64,000 nt of DNA, taken from Hybos culiciformis. Its lineage: Eukaryota; Arthropoda; Insecta; Diptera; Hybotidae. Numbering within the stretch: position 1 is the first letter of the stretch; every line of letters starts with the position of its first letter. The stretch covers positions 13,963,922 to 14,027,921 of the forward strand of contig OZ023273.1 of assembly GCA_964007475.1 (NCBI GenBank), in the 5' to 3' direction. The translations under genes were made by a program, and so were the position numbers. This document shows, piece by piece, positions 58,501-64,000 of this stretch. Below the pieces are notes generated by a model, which saw only the letters and a program-made list of their open reading frames with translations, did not search any database and was not told the DNA's origin.

Positions 58501-59856
58501 AAAAGGAAATTTCATTTTTTTTTTTAAAGATATGAAATTATAAAAAATAAAATATAATTATTTTTTTTTATCTCATTCTTTTCTCTTCACAAAAGATTGC
58601 GGTTGAAATGAAAAGTAAATTATGAATTATTTTTTCCAACAAAAAAAAGGACAATTTTTTTTTTCCTTTGAATAGAAAAATGTGAACTATTTAAGAGGTC
58701 CTTTATTTTGAAATTATTATTTTGGTATTATTTGTTGTAAAGTCAAAGATTACTAATTCGAAAAAAAAAATTGCCCACAGTGTTATGCATAAAAGTTTGT
58801 ATGCGTATTAGGATTTGTATCTGCAATTCATTATCGATAAAAAAAAGGAAATTTATCTTAATGTAAAGAAATTATTTTATTTGTTTTCGATGTTTTATAT
58901 ATAATAATTAAAAATTATAAAAACTAGATCGAAACTAAAATTTGGGGAAAAAATGTTTATAAAACTTGATATTCCACTTCATCATTTTTTTTGTTATGTT
59001 TTTAAAACTTCAACCAAAATCTATGGATCCTTAAATTTTTTTCATTATTTTATTATCCTTTGAAAAATTAAAATATTTCCTGTTTATCTATATGTATTAA
59101 AATTTTCATTATTATAATGCCCACACAATTAAAAATGTTTCTAAAACAGATTATTTCTTTGTTTTCTAAATTTCAATAATCAAATTATTATTCATAGTTT
59201 CGTATATTAAAAATATATGTAAATTGTAACATGATGGCCAAGCAAAAGTAGGGTAATGACGGTTTCCTGTTTAATTTTTATTAAAACTATATAATAATGA
59301 TGTGCATACATTTTTAAATACAATAACAAGATTAAATCGCATATTAAAAAGACTGCTAAAGAGGAATTTATGAAAGTTTGTTAAAATAAAGCAAGTTTTT
59401 TAATTAATTTATACATTATAATTAAATTATAAATATATTCAATTTTAGTTAATTTTTATGCTGCTTTTCTTATACAATCAGGATAAAATATCAAATTATA
59501 AGTGAATCACCGACTGTAAAAATTATATTTTTTCAATAGGTACATCCCATAAATAACATTATATTAATAACTGAAAATTGAAGTTAATTATATTATATTT
59601 AATAACGATTTTATTTGTCTGTAATTTTATTCACAACTTGATCTTTTGACCTGTACGATAAGTACCTTGGGGGATGTTGTTGCTATTAGCGTAATAATAT
59701 AATATATAAATTATAGAAGGTAGAGTTTTATTTTAACCTATAGTAAAGAATAGTGTACTAGAAAAATATGTGAATTGACAAATATTTACCACAATCTGAT
59801 ATCTAATAAATAAATTTAAAAAAAATTTTCTTAATATTTTACGAACTATATTAGAT

Positions 59857-60290
59857 ATGGATCAAAATTATTTAGAAGCCGTACTTCCTGTTGAAGGTAG
59901 GTTTAATACTTTAATTAAAAAAAAAAAATTTATTGTATAAAGCAAATTATTTTTTAATTTAGAAATATTCCAAAAAACGAATTTCTTTTAAATATTTTTT
60001 TTTTGCACATGAATCTGAAAATGTAGAATAATAAATTAAAAAACTTTTCTTGTGGGTTTTCCCTGTAAACTCATATTGTTGGTATATTATGAATAAGGAT
60101 AAAAAAAGGAAATTATTATTTTTTATATAATTTTTTTTTTATTTTTTTTTTAAATGAAAAACTTCTACAGGCTATTGGTTATTTTCATTATTTGCTCATT
60201 AATAATCATTATCAATTTTATTATGCTTCTGCACACCAATTGAGATTGAAGTGGAAAATTAGAAAGCTGTTGAACACAAATGATGACTAA
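59857..60290 (+). pseudogene. Candidate small plus-strand gene or fragment with mismatched exon phases
   Basis: An ATG at 59857 opens MDQNYLEAVLPVEG with a GTAGGT donor at 59897. After a T-rich tract and a TACAG acceptor, 60171-60290 is open for 39 codons: AIGYFHYLLINNHYQFYY, then ASAHQLRLKWKIRKLLN, then a TAA. Both pieces look coding, but the donor is phase 1 and the acceptor frame is phase 0. The spliced product would therefore be only about 23 residues long. Either this is a broken copy or one half is accidental. The family is not recognised. Confidence 0.3.
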
Positions 60291-62454
60291 GTACATTTTT
60301 ACACAATGTAAATAAAATAAACAAAATTATTATTATTATTATTATTATTACTATTTTCATTACTTTTCTGTAAAATTTTTTTTATTTATTGTAAAATTTA
60401 TTATGTTTTAGCAAAAAATTAAATATTTTTGAATAATTTCAAAACAGTTTCAGTTTAAAAATTATGATTTCGTATTAAGAAATACCCGTTTTTGACAGAT
60501 AGAAATGTAGGTTCAAGAAAACCTTATTTCACTTTTATATATTTGTGATACATAATGTACCTAAAGTCCTAAAGTCTTTCAGTGTGGCTTCAATATATAA
60601 AAAAAAACTATTTTCTTTTCCTTGCATAAAACTATAAATTACTATACAACGAGCACGGCTTTTAAAACTAAGTTCATGTATACTTTATTTATGAAATAAA
60701 TTTTATATTAATCAATCACTCTCTTATCTATTTTGAGTGAATTGCATTTTGAACATGTGTTTAAACATTTTTTCTCTTTGGCATAAAAATATGACGACAT
60801 TAAGTTAACTAAAAATAATACTTTTTCTCAATCCGAAGATGATAATAAAAAATTAAAATTGTTATAAATAAAAAAAAATTGTTTTTTTTTTGCCCTACAT
60901 TTTTCCTCGAAAGTATACTTTATGATTTCAAATTAAATAATAATTTATTTAGAAATTTAAAGAAGTACATCATTATTTTTTCATGTCCTTAAAAATAATA
61001 TTTTATGTAGATGATATTGTTTTTAAATGCCATCAGGCTGAAAAACTCCTATGTGAAAAACACAATGCGGTATATAGAAATAATGTTTATTAAATACTTC
61101 AACATTTTCATATCTTTATAAAAAGATTTCAAAACTTGACACATGTTTTTAAGGAATGTCTGGTTGATATATATTGTATATATAACTAGTTAGATTTCTG
61201 ATGAAACTATTCTTTCAATATGTTATTAAAATAATTATATTATATTCATGTGTGATAAAACCTAATTATCAACAATAAGATTATTTATTATTTTAGTTTT
61301 ATAGAGTAATGCTTTTTTGAATATTTAGTTCTTTTGTTTTTTTAATAATATCTCGAACATTATTTGATAATACATTTCAATATAAATTTGCCTAATATTT
61401 AATAACTTGAAATCGAATAAGAAATCGAGTTCATATTTATTAATAAAATCTTAAAAAAATGTTTATCAACTTTTCCCCGTAAATTTTCTCATTTCATCCA
61501 GATGAACTTAGAATATATCGCGGGAATGTTAGCTTTGCTTTAAAATTTTGTGATATTTTATATAAAATTTGTTAAAAATAATGTCAAATGATATAATACA
61601 GGAACCACACCCTTTTAATTTTACTGCATTATAAACTTATAACAAATCAATCAACTAATGCTCTTAAAAATGATATATTTAGAACTGAAAACATATTTAG
61701 CGCCCGATATTATATACATCAGATATAGATTTAAAAATTCTACATTTTTATATATAATATATACCAATATAATATATATTTCTATTTTTAAAAAATAAAA
61801 TCCTTAAAAAAAAAATCTTTTTTATCCTTATGTTATATTTGTCTATACTTTTGACTAAAATTTGGATTTTATATCGAAAGATTCTAAGCTCCCATACATA
61901 TTAATATATAAGAATATGTATACAACCGCATATATGTAGAGTTATGTATGGAAAATAAATATCTATAAATTTATAATAAAAAAATCAATATTTTTTTAAT
62001 ATTTTGGAAAACAAAACAAAAAAAAAAAACAAAACTTGGTGGCGGGTGTTTGTTTACTTTATTTTTTCATATTATAAAAAAAAAAAAAACAAAAATGGAA
62101 ATAAGTTATGGATTTTGTATTTTTGATAAAAAAAAATATCTTTTTTTTTTGTATGATATTTAAAGCACCTAAATATCTAAATTTATATAAGCACAAACTG
62201 ATTTTGGAATTAAATATAATTCCCATTTTAAAGAATTAATTTTATAGGAAAAACAAAAAAAGTATTTCAAACAAATAATGTTTTTCTGTTAGTTACAAAA
62301 TTTAACATTTTTTAGAATAAATGTATAAAAATACCTATAACGATAAATAAAAGTAAAATTATGTATTATCTGATTTTGACATTTTCATTATAAAATCTCT
62401 TGTCTACAATTTTGAAACGAATTTGAGTACTTTGTTCTTTTATTATTTTGAATA

Positions 62455-62595
62455 ATGTGGAAACTGTTCATCTCTAAGTCAGAACCAAAGAAAGGACAAT
62501 ATATTGGACGAAGAATTCCATTAAAAAATACTTCGGTTTCTACAAAAAGGTCGAACTTAGATTCAAGGCACGTCAATACTCAGCGTACTAACTAA
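62455..62595 (+). CDS. Small open frame of 46 codons, unassigned
   Basis: An ATG at 62455 opens MWKLFISKSEPKKGQYIGRR, then IPLKNTSVSTKRSNLDSRHV and NTQRTN before a TAA. The segment is GC-richer than its surroundings and the product would be basic and Ser/Thr-rich. The opposite strand is also open over the same stretch, so the coding strand is uncertain. No family is recognised; a transposon remnant is possible. Confidence 0.2.
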   Translation: MWKLFISKSEPKKGQYIGRRIPLKNTSVSTKRSNLDSRHVNTQRTN

Positions 62596-64000
62596 TAATT
62601 ATAAACAAATATTAACGATATATAGATATGAAGATTCGTCCAACTCTTGAATATATCTTTAAATTTTCTTAATTTTGGAATTAAAAATTCAGATTGAGTA
62701 ATGAACAATTTAAATACAAAAGTGTATAAACGATCTGAGAAAATTTTTTTTTTTAATTATACTTTAGATTTTAGAACCTTTGGTGTAGATTCTATATAAC
62801 CTTCCTGTATAACCATATAAAGAAAATGCATGTAATGCTGCAGTTTTTAAATTTAATAGTTTTTTTTTCTTTTATTAATCGAAATAATTATATTCAACTT
62901 AAAAAATATAAAAAAAAAAAAAATATTTTCCAATCTTTTTACAGAATTAAATTTTAAAACATTAAATGACAACATAAGACTAAGAAAAAAAAAATTTGTT
63001 TTTGTCTCTTCTCTAAAAATGTATAGAAAATTTTGTTTTTCATCCAACAATGTAATTTTTTGTTGCTGTTGGTTGGGTTTTCCAGAATTTTCATTCAGAA
63101 TAAAAAAAAAGAAAAAAAAAACAAAGCATGAAAAAAAAATATTGTTCGCTTTCCTATATTAAATTTATTTTTAAGGAACAAATAAAAATCATTTCGTTTT
63201 TTTTTCCATTATTTTTTTATTTTTTGAATACACAATTTTGCTATCCCGTTGAGTATACTATTTAATTTATATACTTTTTTGTTAGTAAACATAAACTTTG
63301 AAAAACTTTCATAAAAAACAAAAAAAAAAAAAAATTAAAAATTGTATAAATATATAAAAACAACTTTTTGTTGCCAAAAATTTTGGTACATTTTAAAATG
63401 AGAAAAGGAAAAACAAAGAATGGAATTCCCATATAACAAAATTTGTTAAATTTTTTTATTTTTTTTTACTTAATTTTTAAAATAACATTGAATTAAAATT
63501 TTAATTTATCATAGAATCATATAATAAGAATTTTTTAATGTATGTGTGTTATATATGAGAGATATTATTCTATTTATTGATCATAAAAATGTTATTCCAT
63601 TATATGATTACAAATTTCCATCTGGATAGATTCTATATAAATGAAAGTTATTTGTTGTTTATTCAGTTCATTCATATTGGGTTTAGAGAAAAGAAAAATT
63701 GCTAGCGATATATCTAGATTTTTCTAAAATTTCAAAGTAATGTCGTTGACTTACACTTCAATTAGAAGCTTGTACATATACATTTGCTTTAAGCTGTAGA
63801 TTTTTTATACACAGGATTCATTTTGTAATCAGGGTAATACGTTTTATTACAGTCTCTATATAGCATAAAAATTTTACCCAGAAAACTGCATTGCACAATA
63901 GCAAAATTTTACTTTGCCAAAATAACTGAAAAAAAAAAACTTCTTAAGAGGTGAATAGAATACAACGTAACACTTAAGAAAATTTTTTAAATAGTATATT

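Larger units (their letters stand above)
52888..64000 (-). other. Upstream intron of the Side-family gene (at least 11.1 kb)
   Basis: I searched the minus strand for an exon with the first Ig1 cysteine and a donor of the right phase (two bases of the split codon) and found none. Coding-like segments at 55.36-55.56 kb (minus), 59.86-60.29 kb and 62.46-62.60 kb (plus) are listed separately and do not resemble Ig sequence. The remainder is AT-rich intron. Confidence 0.7.

Overview
The window is AT-rich animal nuclear DNA (roughly 80% A+T by eye). It has long introns, abundant poly-A/poly-T and ATT/TA microsatellites, and decayed transposons. The one recognisable multi-exon gene encodes a Sidestep (Side) family immunoglobulin-superfamily receptor, which points to an insect. 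I cannot name the species.

Layout: the Side-family gene runs on the minus strand across nearly the whole window. Fifteen coding exons between 52887 and 929 can be placed by GT/AG sites, and every exon-to-exon reading phase agrees. In protein order they give the C-terminal half of Ig1 and then Ig2 (52887-52431 and 40694-40488). Ig3 follows at 40184-39818, Ig4 at 36071-32591 and Ig5 at 30235-29608. Next come a fibronectin type III (FN3) domain (29368-27228), a transmembrane helix (2123-1965) and a short cytoplasmic tail (1356-929 and perhaps on to about 336). The signal peptide and the first half of Ig1 lie to the right of the window. About 1,229 codons are visible in about 3.7 kb of exon; most of the rest is intron, the largest about 25.1, 11.7 and more than 11 kb. 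In Drosophila, Side proteins are surface partners of Beaten path (Beat) proteins in axon guidance and synaptic partner choice.

The most unusual part of the gene is exon 29368-27716. It carries about 480 extra codons, mostly poly-asparagine and Lys/Asn-rich, in the N-terminal part of the FN3 domain, with a furin-like RRKR motif inside.

The introns hold several things worth reading. At 37428-37780 (+) is a fragment of a UBE2L3/UbcD10-type ubiquitin-conjugating enzyme gene (first exon, intron, start of second exon). It sits between a cluster of identical 13-bp motifs and an 82-bp-armed palindrome, so it looks captured by a transposon. A decayed Tc1-type transposase lies at about 4795-5038 (+). 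A 4.4-copy minisatellite of about 215 bp lies at 15439-16392, next to an 89-bp-armed hairpin and followed by a tRNA-like box B. A 530-bp MITE-like element lies at 46461-46990. A dispersed repeat occurs in three copies (5837, 43435, 46149). Several short coding-like segments (31913-32035, 55357-55562, 59857-60290, 62455-62595) cannot be assigned to a family.

No rRNA, functional tRNA, CRISPR array or bacterial-type gene cluster was seen.
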